This document shows, piece by piece, positions 1 through 9,727 of a stretch of 64,000 bases of DNA. The stretch is taken from IMG/VR virus record IMGVR_UViG_3300015262_000001, positions 1 through 64,000 of that record. One strand, written 5' to 3'. Made by a program: the position numbers and the translations under genes. This DNA comes from a virus. The notes beneath the pieces are model-generated. The model did not search any database and was not told where the DNA came from. It saw only the letters and a program-made list of their open reading frames with translations. Within the stretch, counting starts at the first letter, position 1. The number at the start of each line of letters is the position of its first letter.

Positions 1-453
1 CAGACTGTCGTGGTTCTGAGTGAAGACGATGTACGCTTCCTTGAAACCATCGTTGATGCGGACTACCACTTCCTTGGACTTACGGAAGAAGTCACCCAGG
101 AAGCTCTCACAGCCCATCAGACGTGTCATGATGTAATCTTCCGGCATCAGGGTTCGTCCGAGGGCTTCAGCGCCTTCTACAGCGTCCAAACCGCTTACAG
201 GCGGAATGTCCACATTGGAGCGTGTCAGCGAGTTGTCCATGGCATTGGCCAGCTCAGGCGTGACCTGGTGAGGTTCAGTACCCGAGAGCACCGCCTTAAC
301 CATGTTGACACGATCCTTGCTGTCATCCAGACGACCCTGAAAACGATCAAGGTCGCCAGTGTCTTTGGCCAGGCTGACAATCTCGGCAGACTTAACCGCA
401 GAGATAGCAGCCATTTCAGCAGCCAGCTGGAGTTCCTGGTTAATTTGACCCAT
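1..453 (-). CDS. Unknown virion-cluster protein, 3' end cut by window
   Basis: An open frame starts at ATG 453 (MGQINQELQLAAEMAAISA) and runs without a stop to the window edge, so at least 151 residues are present and the C-terminus lies outside. A GGGGGAGAGA ribosome site precedes the ATG. The N-terminal 40 residues are alanine-rich and helical-looking. The start overlaps the end of the next upstream gene by 14 bases, so it belongs to the same minus-strand operon as the genes at 440-2935. No family is recognised. A structural or assembly role is inferred only from its neighbours. Confidence 0.75.
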   Translation of the reverse strand, partial: MGQINQELQLAAEMAAISAVKSAEIVSLAKDTGDLDRFQGRLDDSKDRVNMVKAVLSGTEPHQVTPELANAMDNSLTRSNVDIPPVSGLDAVEGAEALGRTLMPEDYIMTRLMGCESFLGDFFRKSKEVVVRINDGFKEAYIVFTQNHDSL

Positions 454-958
454 AGTAGGTCTCTCCCCCGAGGAGTAAGAAGATGCGTCCAACGACGCCT
501 GCTCCTACACCAGCTAAAAGACGATAAAGGTCATTGTCATAGACCATGTCCCCATCCTGCAAGAAGGCCGCATGGCCGCCTGTGCGACTGGATGGCGTGT
601 ATGTACCGTAACGGGTACTGTTAGCGTCCTGGAGTTTGTTCTCCTGGATACCCACAGACGTGATCAACTGACGATGCCCACAACGACCGTTCAGGAAATG
701 AACGATGTCACGGATCAGTTCAGACAACGGCCCCTTGCCGCTATCGAAGTTGACTTCCATCCACCCTGCAAAGGAAGTACCGCACAGGGCAGTTACTTCG
801 CGCAGGGTTTCGATGGTTACGTCACCTTTCATGATCAGTTCGAAATCCTGGTACGCATCCTGACGGAGGTACTTCAGGTTCTTGAACATGGCTGCCAGTT
901 CACCATCACTCAGGTGAGCGCTGACGTACCCGTTGTTACCCCGGCGAAATTCAGGCAT
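440..958 (-). CDS. Unknown protein with hydrophobic C-terminus
   Basis: About 172 residues from ATG 958 (MPEFRRGNNGYVSAHLS). The frame is open further upstream, but that part lies inside the preceding gene, and the chosen ATG overlaps that gene's stop region by only a few bases. The middle is mixed helical. A Gly/Ala/Leu-rich stretch near the C-terminus (LYRLLAGVGAGVVGRIFLL) could be one membrane or buried hydrophobic segment. Operonic coupling to both neighbours suggests a shared, probably virion or assembly, function. No family is recognised. Confidence 0.7.
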   Translation of the reverse strand: MPEFRRGNNGYVSAHLSDGELAAMFKNLKYLRQDAYQDFELIMKGDVTIETLREVTALCGTSFAGWMEVNFDSGKGPLSELIRDIVHFLNGRCGHRQLITSVGIQENKLQDANSTRYGTYTPSSRTGGHAAFLQDGDMVYDNDLYRLLAGVGAGVVGRIFLLLGGETYYGSN

Positions 959-1835
959 AGTCGGCCTCGATCTCGGAAATGGTGTGGTCGTTGCGAATGA
1001 TTTTGTCCTGGTAGACTTCGATACGACGATCGAGCTCAGGGTCATTCGTGCCATTACGCAGGTTGATCGCTTGCGAGATCTTCATGGCGAAGTACTCGTT
1101 GTCACGGCGCATCTTCTCGATACGCATGCCTTGGATCTTGCTCCAACCCAGACCCAACCAGAAGATCGGGTTAACCAGGTGGATGCCAAAGCCCTTGTTG
1201 AGCAGGTCAACCTGGGTCTTGCCGCCGGTGCTTTCCATGACGTCCAGCGAGGTCTGAGTGATCTCGATGTCCGGCAGGTTGTTCATGTTCTTCATGATCG
1301 CAGCCGCACCGCGCAGCAGGTCGATACTGAAGTTGGTATAGAACGAAGAAGTGCCGTTGATGAACTTCAGGTCGATCGGTTGCAGGTAACGAGCAGGATC
1401 GACTTTCTGGTTGTTCATGGTCAGCAGTACATCGTAGACCATGCGGGTGTAACGTAGCCAGAAGTTCAGGAACTCGATAACGTTCAACAGGTTAGCCTGC
1501 TTAACAGTCATCAGCTTGCCGTCCCACAGACTTTCGCGATAGCTGTTAACAGCCTTGGTCAGCTCGGTGGTAAGCACGTCAATAGCGACGATGTTGTGCC
1601 TGGACACACCAACCAGATCGCTGGCGTTAAAGCCTGCACTGGTGATAGCCTTTTTCAGACTACGGGTGATTACCCAGTGTTCAATCTGATCGCTCAGGTC
1701 GATGTTGTTGCTCTGGAGGTTTTCCAGACTGGCCTTGAGGTCTTCGCCCGCTACCTTGACGTTCAGGATAGATGCCAGGATTTCGTTCTTCTTTACCGCC
1801 TTTACTTTCCCGACGTAGGAGAAAATATCCATCAC
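951..1835 (-). CDS. Putative virion structural protein
   Basis: 294 residues, mostly alpha-helical by composition. The start ATG overlaps the stop of the upstream gene (ATGA arrangement); a second Met follows immediately, so the start could be 3 bases later. A Trp/Phe/Leu-rich segment lies in the middle (about residues 115-140) and a charged, probably coiled-coil C-terminus begins near residue 245. No catalytic motif is visible. It is translationally coupled to genes on both sides. The structural role is inferred from its place beside large virion-type genes. Confidence 0.7.
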   Translation of the reverse strand: MMDIFSYVGKVKAVKKNEILASILNVKVAGEDLKASLENLQSNNIDLSDQIEHWVITRSLKKAITSAGFNASDLVGVSRHNIVAIDVLTTELTKAVNSYRESLWDGKLMTVKQANLLNVIEFLNFWLRYTRMVYDVLLTMNNQKVDPARYLQPIDLKFINGTSSFYTNFSIDLLRGAAAIMKNMNNLPDIEITQTSLDVMESTGGKTQVDLLNKGFGIHLVNPIFWLGLGWSKIQGMRIEKMRRDNEYFAMKISQAINLRNGTNDPELDRRIEVYQDKIIRNDHTISEIEADYA

Positions 1836-2935
1836 ATGCCTCCGTTGAGCAACTTGACCAGGTCCGCCAGAGTGTTGGAACCGGAATCTTTTTTGGATTT
1901 GATTGCGATTTCCTTACGGGTGTAAACTTCAGGCATATCGCTACCGTGTGTGTAGAAGGTGTAGATGCCGCGGTCTTCGTTGCAGACTACGATGGTGTTA
2001 GCCACTACAGCCTTGAAGATACTTTCACGCGAACGTGGGTCGCGGAAACGCTTACCGAGGTCCAGTTCCAGCTGGGTAGCTGTTTCCTGGGAGATGATGA
2101 ACGAGTTGGCCATGCTGTTGAAGCTGACCACGCCGGTGCGAACAGCCGTGAGTTTGTTACCGGTTTCACGACGCAGGGCTTCTTTATAGTAGCCCGACAT
2201 TTCTTCGTTGCGGATGTTGAAGCGTTCTTTGATGATATCGCGACCGCTGAGGAATTCAGGGGCGGTGATCTCATTGGTCTTCGCCATGGTCAGGCGAGCA
2301 AAGAAGCCTTCTTCGATCTTGGCGGCCGAGAAGGTACGCTTAAGATCCTTGGCCGACATAGGAATCGGGATCTGACGGAAAGTCAGCGGGAACTCGATCT
2401 TGCCACCGCGCTCGGTAACCAGGGTGGCGTTAACCACTTTACCAACGGCCAACGGGGTGTACTCATTCAGATCCGGCATGGACTTGCCGCCGACTTGAAC
2501 GTAATCGTGCTCTGGCTTCTTGTCTTCTTTGTCGCCGTTGGGGATGTTGTTGTCGTAGGCTTCGCAACCCATCAGCGCCATCATACCGGCACGGTTAGGG
2601 TTGATAGACCCGATGACATCCTTGATCTGAACACCCATTGCCACGGTGCCTTCAAGCGCCAGGTGAGTCAAAGTAGCGACCACGTCACGCAACATGATGA
2701 TCTGCATGAGATCAGCCATGAATTCTTGATGCAGAAGGGACTGCTCAACACCTACCATTGGAGCAATGATAGCGCGGTTGGCGCTCTGATGGACCGAGGT
2801 GGTCGAGACCACATTGTATGAACGTTGAACCTGGCCCGCCACCTTGGCGGCGGAGTTTATGTCTTTGCTATCGGGATAAAACTTGCTTGCAATGTCCAGC
2901 AGGTAAGACCCCAGACCTAATACGTTACCAATCAT
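1832..2935 (-). CDS. Putative virion structural protein
   Basis: 367 residues if translation begins at ATG 2935 (MIGNVLGLGSYLLDI). This ATG has an AAGG site 8 bases upstream, while the in-frame ATG at 2950 lacks one; the longer frame up to 3055 overlaps the divergent gene and is unlikely. It has a short hydrophobic N-terminus, then helical and beta segments with an acidic DKEDKKPEHD loop near the middle. No family is recognised. It heads the minus-strand operon running out of the left window edge. Only about 32 bases separate its start from the divergent gene at 2968, so any promoters must be compact or overlap coding DNA. Confidence 0.7.
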   Translation of the reverse strand: MIGNVLGLGSYLLDIASKFYPDSKDINSAAKVAGQVQRSYNVVSTTSVHQSANRAIIAPMVGVEQSLLHQEFMADLMQIIMLRDVVATLTHLALEGTVAMGVQIKDVIGSINPNRAGMMALMGCEAYDNNIPNGDKEDKKPEHDYVQVGGKSMPDLNEYTPLAVGKVVNATLVTERGGKIEFPLTFRQIPIPMSAKDLKRTFSAAKIEEGFFARLTMAKTNEITAPEFLSGRDIIKERFNIRNEEMSGYYKEALRRETGNKLTAVRTGVVSFNSMANSFIISQETATQLELDLGKRFRDPRSRESIFKAVVANTIVVCNEDRGIYTFYTHGSDMPEVYTRKEIAIKSKKDSGSNTLADLVKLLNGGM

Positions 2936-2967
2936 TTTAATTACCTTCATTAATGGGAGCCAGAGAA

Positions 2968-4044
2968 ATGGCGGATGATCCGAATCAGTATGGCGGGTGG
3001 TACGACAAGACCCCAGGGAATGAAGAACCCGCAGGTGATCTAAACTCTCAGACATATGACGAATGGCTGGAATATGCGTTTAGAGAAAACGGTGGGCCCG
3101 GTTACTCTAGTGCGCTGATCAGTATGTTGAAAGGGGTACGAATTCTAGGCCCTGGGAACCAGTTGGCTCCCATCCCCGACGACACCATAGGATTAGTCTT
3201 TATTAACCGGCCGTTGTTGAACTTATCCGACGAAAACGTGATAAAACATCCTCAAATGTTGCCGTTGTATAACCCAGATCGAAATACCCTACAGCATTAC
3301 GTTAAGGGGTTGCTAGATCCTGTCTGGGGAAGAGCCAACAGCGGTAACAGTGCAATGCTGGACCCGCTGTACCCGTGGATGGGCTGCTTAACCAACCTGG
3401 TTAAGGTCTCTTCGGGATTCCCTGACGTCAACATGCCGGTAGAGAAATCTCAGCCGGGTATTCGTAAGGAAGTCTATCAGTACCCCAACGGGATCCTGAA
3501 GGTTAACTACGACTACGAGATGCGCCTGACCTTTCATAACCCTAAGCCGGGTGTGGTTCCGTTTATCTTCGACGTGATCAACCACTACATTGAAGGGGTT
3601 ACGCTGGGTGATGAAGGAATGGAGCCTTACCCAGAGGCCTTGATCCAGAACTACCGTGATTACGACATGCGTGTCTATCACATCATCATGAACAAGAACA
3701 TGCGGAGTATCGAAGGGATCTACATGAACGGCTACTCTTGGCCGAACACCTACCCATCGGGTGCATTCAGTACTATCGACCGTACGCAGAACAGTCTGCG
3801 AGGTCAGGGCCAGGATGAGGTCGAGATCAACTTCCCTAGCGTGGTCTTTCGTTATAACAACTTACGTGTTGCGGATATGTTCAATCGCACCACGTTGTTC
3901 TTTAATCCAAACATGAACCCAAGTGTTCGGGAAAACAACTACCGCAAGTTGAAGTTCAGTGAGTACTACGCAGCTAACTATGCGCTGTGCTACCCCTGGA
4001 TCAACCTGAACTCGATGGAAATGGAATACTGGGGTGACAAGTAA
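2968..4044 (+). CDS. Putative virion structural protein (baseplate/tail region)
   Basis: 358 residues from ATG 2968, preceded by GGGAG. An in-frame ATG at 2953 would overlap this ribosome site and is less likely. The sequence is rich in Asn, Pro, Tyr and Trp, which is typical of beta-rich phage tail or baseplate proteins, and has no enzyme motif. It abuts the 978-residue gene at 4045 with no gap, so the two are co-translated and probably partners in one substructure. Assignment to the phiKZ baseplate-region proteins is a guess from size and pairing. Confidence 0.7.
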   Translation: MADDPNQYGGWYDKTPGNEEPAGDLNSQTYDEWLEYAFRENGGPGYSSALISMLKGVRILGPGNQLAPIPDDTIGLVFINRPLLNLSDENVIKHPQMLPLYNPDRNTLQHYVKGLLDPVWGRANSGNSAMLDPLYPWMGCLTNLVKVSSGFPDVNMPVEKSQPGIRKEVYQYPNGILKVNYDYEMRLTFHNPKPGVVPFIFDVINHYIEGVTLGDEGMEPYPEALIQNYRDYDMRVYHIIMNKNMRSIEGIYMNGYSWPNTYPSGAFSTIDRTQNSLRGQGQDEVEINFPSVVFRYNNLRVADMFNRTTLFFNPNMNPSVRENNYRKLKFSEYYAANYALCYPWINLNSMEMEYWGDK

Positions 4045-6981
4045 ATGGCCGACATTACACAGAACGAATTGATCGCACTGGCCAACAACCCTATCCGTGG
4101 GGTAAACCGTGTTGTCAATCAGGTTGAGAACGACTACTTTGCCAAGTCGGTAAAACTCAATAGCAAGACACACCCATTTGTCTTCGGTACTGACATCATT
4201 TTGGGTTCCGCTTACGGGATCCTGAACCGCATCGATGATGCTGTTGCCAAGATGTTTCCTGCACACGCCCGTAGTACCGCAGACCTCAGCCGTCACATGT
4301 CTGAGGAAGAACAAGTAGGTATGTTCGGCACACCGTCGATCATGGACCTGCAATACGCGATCAACACTGCTGTCTTTATGTCCCTGGCTAAGGACGTAAC
4401 GGTAACGCTGGGCAAGAGCACTTTCACGTACAAAATGCTTCTGTTGCCAAAGGACACCGAACTCACCTTCGGCGGGTATACCTTTGGCATCGAGAACGGT
4501 GTAGAGATACGCTACAGCGAGCAGACGGGTTACCAGGTGGTTTATGACGACTCCACCAACAACCCGCTTAATCCAATCGCCAACAACCTCCTGAAGCGTG
4601 TTGTAACACCTAACGGTTACCTGACGATCGTTATCCCTTGCCGTCAGTTGGTCTGCTTGCCAACAGAGAACCTGACCTCCAACCAAAGCTCTGGTTGCAG
4701 TGGCGAAGTTAGCTTCCCTGACTACCTGTTCGCAGTTCGTGCGTTCCAGACAGTGGGTGGGGTAAAGTCTGAACTTCTGGTGAGCTATGACCAGGATGTG
4801 TTCGATCCAAACACCGCTACCCTGGCTTTGAGTCTGGATGTCAGTAACCAGAAGTTTGGTTACAAGATTCCTGATGTCTACATTGCCAACGGTCTGGGTA
4901 TTGGGTCGATCGACATCTACACCTACACCACCAAAGGCGAGTTGTTGAAGGACTTTACTCAGACTGCTCTGGGTGATGTGGGGGTTAACTACCAGGACTA
5001 TCGTTTCGGCGCTGGTACTCTGGGGCCTTTCTCCAATGCACTGAAGTCCTCGGGTGGCATGGCTTGGCGTGCGATGACGTCAACCTCTGGTGGTAGCAAC
5101 GCTATTCCGTTTGCTCAGATGAAAGCTTCCTTTATCAACGGACGTCGTCAGCGTAACCTTCCGATCACTGAGAACAACCTGATTGGTACCGTGGAGAACT
5201 ACGGTTACAACTCGGTTAAGTCGATTGACTACTTGACCAAGCGCAGCTACTCGTTGACCAAGGAACTTCGGATCCAGGACAACAAGAAGCTGTTTGCGCC
5301 TATGGCGTGCTTTGTTGGTAGTTACCTGGCGTCGGTCAACAGCCTGATCGGCAGTGGCGTAGTTATCGACAACGGATCCAGGATCACCATTCCGCACAAC
5401 GTGCTATTCGATATTAGCCAGCCAACCACCGTGTTGATCAACCAGATTACCAAGAACGCCTACGAAGCCAGAAGCAACGAAGGCAAGGTTGATCTGGTAG
5501 CCAGTACCACGCTGGTGTACACACCGTTCTACTATGTGATGGACCTGACCAACTCCCAAGCGGTGTTGCGTACCTATCACCTGGATGAACCCAAGTTCAA
5601 GAGCCAGACGTTTAAGGCTGAGAACAGTCTGTTGGGTATTGACGTGGGTGTGGGTACGGTAGCGATCGAGCAGAACGATGCCGGGTATCTGATCACTGTG
5701 GTTACGGCCTCCGGTAAGAGCTACCAGGAACTGGATGATTCCACCCTGGGTGTTCAACTGTCGGTACAGCCTGAAGACACCAACAGCCTGGCAAGCATTG
5801 CAGGTACGCTGTATGGCCTGACTGAAGATGGTGAGCGGATCTGGCAGTTTGCTTTGGACAGCCGTTTCGACGTTGATGTTAACGACGTGATTTACTTCAC
5901 CAACTTTGTGCAGTTCGGTAACACCCAGCCAACCACTGGTGTGCCTCTGGAACTGGACATGACGTTTATCTTCACCTTCCAGGGCGATAAGGCTAACACA
6001 GCTACCTCATCGGATGATAAGATCGACCAGAGCCTGTTCCCGGTGCCGATGGTGGCTATTATCGAAACCCAGTACAACGTAGCACTGGGTCGTAAGCTGG
6101 GGAACCTGTACAGCCGTATACGTCCTCTGGTCGGTGAAGCGCAGTTCAAGAAGTACGGAGTGGATGTTCCATTCACCTACCCGGAAACAATCTATAAACG
6201 TACCGACGACGACCTGAAGGAAATCATCTTTGTTGATGGTGTGGCTCAGGTAGAGCACCATGCAGGCGACATGATGTACGATAACAACGTACCTCCTCGT
6301 GTCATGCTGGAATACACCAAAGACGACTACATGATGGACGGTGAGGGTAATTACATTGAAGTGGCTCCTCGTGAGAAACTCTACCACTGGGACTTCATTG
6401 GTTTCGACGGTGCTTACTACTTCAGTCATGATGTCTATGACGAACAGTTTGCCCAAGAGACCAAAGACTACTTCGTGAACGTGATCAGTCAAGACATGGC
6501 TTACTTTGCATCGTCTGCGCTTGATCAAACTAGCCTGGTCTACCAGCCGCGTAACAAGCTGGGTTATCAGAAGGTAGTGGTCAACAGCAACTACACCTCG
6601 TACCTGCGTCAAGACCTGAGCTTTGTGGTCACCTACTACCTGACTGCATCGGGTATGAAGAACCAAAGCTTGAAGGACTCCCTGGATGCCAGTACTCCGC
6701 AGACACTTAACTTGGGTCTGTTCGGAACTACCACGTTCAGTTCAAACGACTTGGCATGGCAGTTGAAAGATGGTACGTCAAGTGAAGTGGTGGCAGTTAA
6801 GCTGAGCGCCCTGGCCGGTGACAGTACGGTTGACGTGATCAGTAACGCGGATGACCTGACAGGGTTCAGCATTCGTAAGCTGCTGCAACAGAGTTCTGAT
6901 GGTTTGTTGTCGATTAAGGAAGACATTGATATCGTCTTCTTGCCGCATGACGTATCCATGGTCAACATGGGTCCGGTGTAA
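4045..6981 (+). CDS. Large virion structural protein, possible baseplate component
   Basis: 978 residues. The first 100 residues are helical and include an MSEEEQVGMFGTPSIMDL segment. The rest looks like a chain of beta-rich domains with many Gly, Asn, Thr and aromatic residues and no catalytic motif. Length, composition and co-transcription with the preceding 358-residue protein fit a baseplate or tail-fibre-like virion component. The gene starts directly at the stop of its neighbour and ends just before a strong hairpin terminator. The exact position in the virion cannot be told from sequence alone. Confidence 0.75.
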   Translation: MADITQNELIALANNPIRGVNRVVNQVENDYFAKSVKLNSKTHPFVFGTDIILGSAYGILNRIDDAVAKMFPAHARSTADLSRHMSEEEQVGMFGTPSIMDLQYAINTAVFMSLAKDVTVTLGKSTFTYKMLLLPKDTELTFGGYTFGIENGVEIRYSEQTGYQVVYDDSTNNPLNPIANNLLKRVVTPNGYLTIVIPCRQLVCLPTENLTSNQSSGCSGEVSFPDYLFAVRAFQTVGGVKSELLVSYDQDVFDPNTATLALSLDVSNQKFGYKIPDVYIANGLGIGSIDIYTYTTKGELLKDFTQTALGDVGVNYQDYRFGAGTLGPFSNALKSSGGMAWRAMTSTSGGSNAIPFAQMKASFINGRRQRNLPITENNLIGTVENYGYNSVKSIDYLTKRSYSLTKELRIQDNKKLFAPMACFVGSYLASVNSLIGSGVVIDNGSRITIPHNVLFDISQPTTVLINQITKNAYEARSNEGKVDLVASTTLVYTPFYYVMDLTNSQAVLRTYHLDEPKFKSQTFKAENSLLGIDVGVGTVAIEQNDAGYLITVVTASGKSYQELDDSTLGVQLSVQPEDTNSLASIAGTLYGLTEDGERIWQFALDSRFDVDVNDVIYFTNFVQFGNTQPTTGVPLELDMTFIFTFQGDKANTATSSDDKIDQSLFPVPMVAIIETQYNVALGRKLGNLYSRIRPLVGEAQFKKYGVDVPFTYPETIYKRTDDDLKEIIFVDGVAQVEHHAGDMMYDNNVPPRVMLEYTKDDYMMDGEGNYIEVAPREKLYHWDFIGFDGAYYFSHDVYDEQFAQETKDYFVNVISQDMAYFASSALDQTSLVYQPRNKLGYQKVVVNSNYTSYLRQDLSFVVTYYLTASGMKNQSLKDSLDASTPQTLNLGLFGTTTFSSNDLAWQLKDGTSSEVVAVKLSALAGDSTVDVISNADDLTGFSIRKLLQQSSDGLLSIKEDIDIVFLPHDVSMVNMGPV

Positions 6982-6993
6982 AGCAGCTATAAG

Positions 6994-7027
6994 CCTACCC
7001 TACCTCCTTTGCGGGAGGTAGGGTAGG
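6994..7027. terminator. Bidirectional hairpin terminator
   Basis: A perfect 14-bp stem (CCTACCCTACCTCC with its complement) closes a 6-base loop between two convergent genes (ends at 6981 and 7045). The box TAAAGCAGCTATAA, starting in the stop codon of the plus-strand gene, precedes it and recurs exactly before the terminator at 13097. Confidence 0.9.
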
Positions 7028-7044
7028 TCTATGGCCGGTACAGC

Positions 7045-7803
7045 TTATTCAGCAGGCTGGTCCAACGGAGTACCGGGGTACTTCAGGTTCAGGTATTCCG
7101 CAAACAGGAACGGCAGCTTCAACTTGTTGACCATGTCGCTGGAGCGCCAAGAGAAGTCTTTCAGACTGAAGCCAGCCAGTTTCAGATCTGGCTGGAAAGT
7201 TCCCTTCAGATAATCGACGTGAGCCTTGGCCATGGTCGTCTTGAACTCGTTGACAAACAGGTAGTCCCCGTTGATCACCACGTCCGGTACGCGGTTGAGT
7301 TGAGTCCACGAAGTAACTGAACCTTCTTTCAACTTCTGCTCAGCTTCGTAGAAGTAGTCACCCGTGTACGCGACGTATTTCAACACCTCGCAACGGAACT
7401 CATTCAAGATGGACTGGTTTTCAACCGTGAACTCAGCCTCCACCAATCCCTTCATGGTGGCATCAACCACCTCATGAATGTAGTCGTAGATCAGCTTGAA
7501 GTACTGACGTGTCTCTTCAAGTTCCCCTAGTTGCTTACGCGACTCCTCGACAGGCAAGCCAGCGTATAACACCACAGACTTGTTAGTCTCCGGGAAACAT
7601 TCAGACAGCTGCACCATCAGGGCATTGGCTCGAGAGCTATTACCCCAGATACCACGGATGATCTTTGTAGCAACAGGCAGTGGCAGACCATCGTCTTCCA
7701 TAGCGCTGATCAGGGACTCGAGTTCGTCGATGTACGTCTGGGTGGTGACTTCAGCCACGCCCTTCAGTTTGACGATCTCTTCCCACATGGCTGCTCGGCT
7801 CAT
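7045..7803 (-). CDS. Unknown helical protein, virion cluster
   Basis: 252 residues from ATG 7803, which overlaps the stop of the inner-body-type gene by a few bases. The sequence is predominantly helical with charged heptad-like stretches (for example EESRKQLGELEETRQYFKL near residue 87), and no enzyme motif is seen. It is last in a minus-strand operon with the inner-body-type protein and the metalloprotease. A role in head or injected-protein assembly is inferred from context only. Confidence 0.7.
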   Translation of the reverse strand: MSRAAMWEEIVKLKGVAEVTTQTYIDELESLISAMEDDGLPLPVATKIIRGIWGNSSRANALMVQLSECFPETNKSVVLYAGLPVEESRKQLGELEETRQYFKLIYDYIHEVVDATMKGLVEAEFTVENQSILNEFRCEVLKYVAYTGDYFYEAEQKLKEGSVTSWTQLNRVPDVVINGDYLFVNEFKTTMAKAHVDYLKGTFQPDLKLAGFSLKDFSWRSSDMVNKLKLPFLFAEYLNLKYPGTPLDQPAE

Positions 7804-9314
7804 AGTAATCTACCTGCTCCGATTTGCTTGGTGAAGTTGTTGAGGCTGGTTTTCACCCCACCAACATCGTTCTTGATAGCGAAGTTCACGTTAGCGGACA
7901 ACTTCTCAGCAAACGTTTTAGCGTCTGCATCCTTGATGAACACCCGACCTTCGATGATAGGACTGAGACCTTTAGCACGTGCCTCGGCAACAATCTTCTC
8001 AACAGTGTCCAGGTCACCAAGAACACCGCTGTAGTAGTACGCGTGTATACGCCCGTACCATTCCACCAGGCTGGTGATCTGTCTCTCAACCCGCAGGACT
8101 TCCTTACTGATGCCGTAGCAGCACTGGGTGAAGTTACGGATGTCAACAGACAGTTCCTGGTAGGCGGAGAGGATAGCTGGCGCCTGGTAGTAGGTCGCCA
8201 TGACGGACAGCTTCTCAGAGTCCGACTTATGGATAATCTCACCCAACCCTTTCCAGTCAATACGGGAAATGTCGACCTCGGTATCCACCAGATTTTGGTA
8301 GCGGGTATTAAGCGCCTGGATGCTCGCCATGGTTGTACTGACATCCATGCCACGAACAACACTGGTACTTGCCTGCACCTCGGTCTTCAGACGATTCTGT
8401 ACCTGGTCAAACTTGTTGGCCAGTTCATCGTTCGAGAAATCGAGGCTGTAGAGGTCCTTGTACAGCTTAGCCACCAGGCTAACAACTTCCTTGGTATCCA
8501 GGGCAAGCGATGTTTCCTGGATAGCAATGAGGACCTGTGTCACTTCGCTCGAACTTGCACCATCAACGTGACTACCCGCTTTATAGCGAACACGTGAACG
8601 GTTATACTCGTCCAGGATTACTTTCTTCAGACGCCTCTGAGCGACGTTGACCTTGTCGGTACCTTGTTTGATCTTGCCATTGATCTGCTGGATCAGTGGA
8701 ATAGCTGCTTCCAGCTTCTTGATCTGATCCACGTCACTGTCGAGTTTATTCTTCAGCAAATGGATCTGGGCAACACGGTCCTGACCAGCAGGCAACTTGC
8801 CGAGGAAGTTCTCGACGTTGTATTCAGCAATATTGAAGCCAAAGCTGATCAACGTATCTTCGAACTCTTTCTTCAGATCAGGGAGCGCGTCATCGATGGC
8901 TTTAGTGATCCGTTCACTCTTGCGGAAGCCAAAGATCCCTTTGACCATGTCAACAACCCAGTCGATGGCCATGCGGATGTACTTAATGATGGCTTCGATG
9001 AAGTCCTTGAAGCCGTTGTACACCGCACTGAAGAAACCCTCAGCACCCATGCGAGCGTTGCGTTCCGAAGGGAACGGGTCATAGTTTTCAACGCCTTGCA
9101 GTTTAAGGTGACGGGCAACCTGCTTGGAGAAAGTACCGAGGTTCAGCTGTTCAGAACCCATCACCATTACGGTGGCGTTGTTCTGTTCGCTGACCTGGTA
9201 GTATTCTGTCAGGTCGACACGTTGTTTGTTTTCGCCTGGCTGATAGGAATCAACAGGACTCGAGTTACCAATCTGTTGGTAATCATCGATCTGAGAGGTA
9301 GCGGAATCACTCAC
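7800..9314 (-). CDS. Inner-body-type head protein with predicted propeptide
   Basis: 504 residues from a GTG start with GGAGG 7 bases upstream. A polar N-terminus of about 92 residues ends in G90-A-E92, followed by GFFSAVYNGFKDF and a strongly amphipathic/hydrophobic helical stretch (residues 93-130), then a long helical remainder. phiKZ prohead protease cleaves after (S/A/G)-X-E, and its inner-body proteins carry such propeptides. The same GxEG-F-SA-GFK module occurs in the protein at 13175, so the two are likely paralogs at their N-termini. Inference: both are packaged with DNA and processed during head maturation. Confidence 0.65.
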   Translation of the reverse strand: MSDSATSQIDDYQQIGNSSPVDSYQPGENKQRVDLTEYYQVSEQNNATVMVMGSEQLNLGTFSKQVARHLKLQGVENYDPFPSERNARMGAEGFFSAVYNGFKDFIEAIIKYIRMAIDWVVDMVKGIFGFRKSERITKAIDDALPDLKKEFEDTLISFGFNIAEYNVENFLGKLPAGQDRVAQIHLLKNKLDSDVDQIKKLEAAIPLIQQINGKIKQGTDKVNVAQRRLKKVILDEYNRSRVRYKAGSHVDGASSSEVTQVLIAIQETSLALDTKEVVSLVAKLYKDLYSLDFSNDELANKFDQVQNRLKTEVQASTSVVRGMDVSTTMASIQALNTRYQNLVDTEVDISRIDWKGLGEIIHKSDSEKLSVMATYYQAPAILSAYQELSVDIRNFTQCCYGISKEVLRVERQITSLVEWYGRIHAYYYSGVLGDLDTVEKIVAEARAKGLSPIIEGRVFIKDADAKTFAEKLSANVNFAIKNDVGGVKTSLNNFTKQIGAGRLL

Positions 9315-9702
9315 GGTTAGCCTCCAGTTCGCGTACCAGGTAGTCAGTCAGAACGTTGCAAGCTGGCAGCTCACCTACGTCCACGTCACCGACAATAGCG
9401 GTGAACTCTTTCTTGCACGGCAGAGTGCCGGTGTTCATCATGACGCCATTCAGCATGCCGATGCGAACCTGGGCACCCTTGTGGATCAGTGCAGCCGGGA
9501 TAGGGGAAACCTTGTTCCACTTGTCCAGCATGGCCCAGGCTTTCTCGTCCATCTCGGAGGTCCAGCCGCCCAGGCGGTACGAACGACGGATCAGTGCACG
9601 AGTGAAAGGCTCTGCCAGTAGTTTGCTTTGTTCGATCGGGCAGGTGATGCCTTTCTCAGTCAGGGCTTTCTTGAATTCGAGTACATGGATCAAATGCGAC
9701 AT
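9307..9702 (-). CDS. Unknown small protein
   Basis: 131 residues from ATG 9702 with AAGGAAC upstream. It overlaps the GTG start of the inner-body-type gene by 8 bases, which implies coupled translation. N-terminal half helical, C-terminal half with beta-like Val/Gly segments and two Cys. No family is recognised. Constant neighbours in this operon are the inner-body-type protein and the M48-like protease. Confidence 0.7.
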   Translation of the reverse strand: MSHLIHVLEFKKALTEKGITCPIEQSKLLAEPFTRALIRRSYRLGGWTSEMDEKAWAMLDKWNKVSPIPAALIHKGAQVRIGMLNGVMMNTGTLPCKKEFTAIVGDVDVGELPACNVLTDYLVRELEANRE

Positions 9703-9727
9703 GGCGGAGTTCCTTTATGGGTAGGGT

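Noticed and set aside
10-624. Plus-strand open frame of about 200 codons
   Set aside because: It runs antisense through two coupled minus-strand genes with good ribosome sites and has an unnatural His/Arg-rich sequence.
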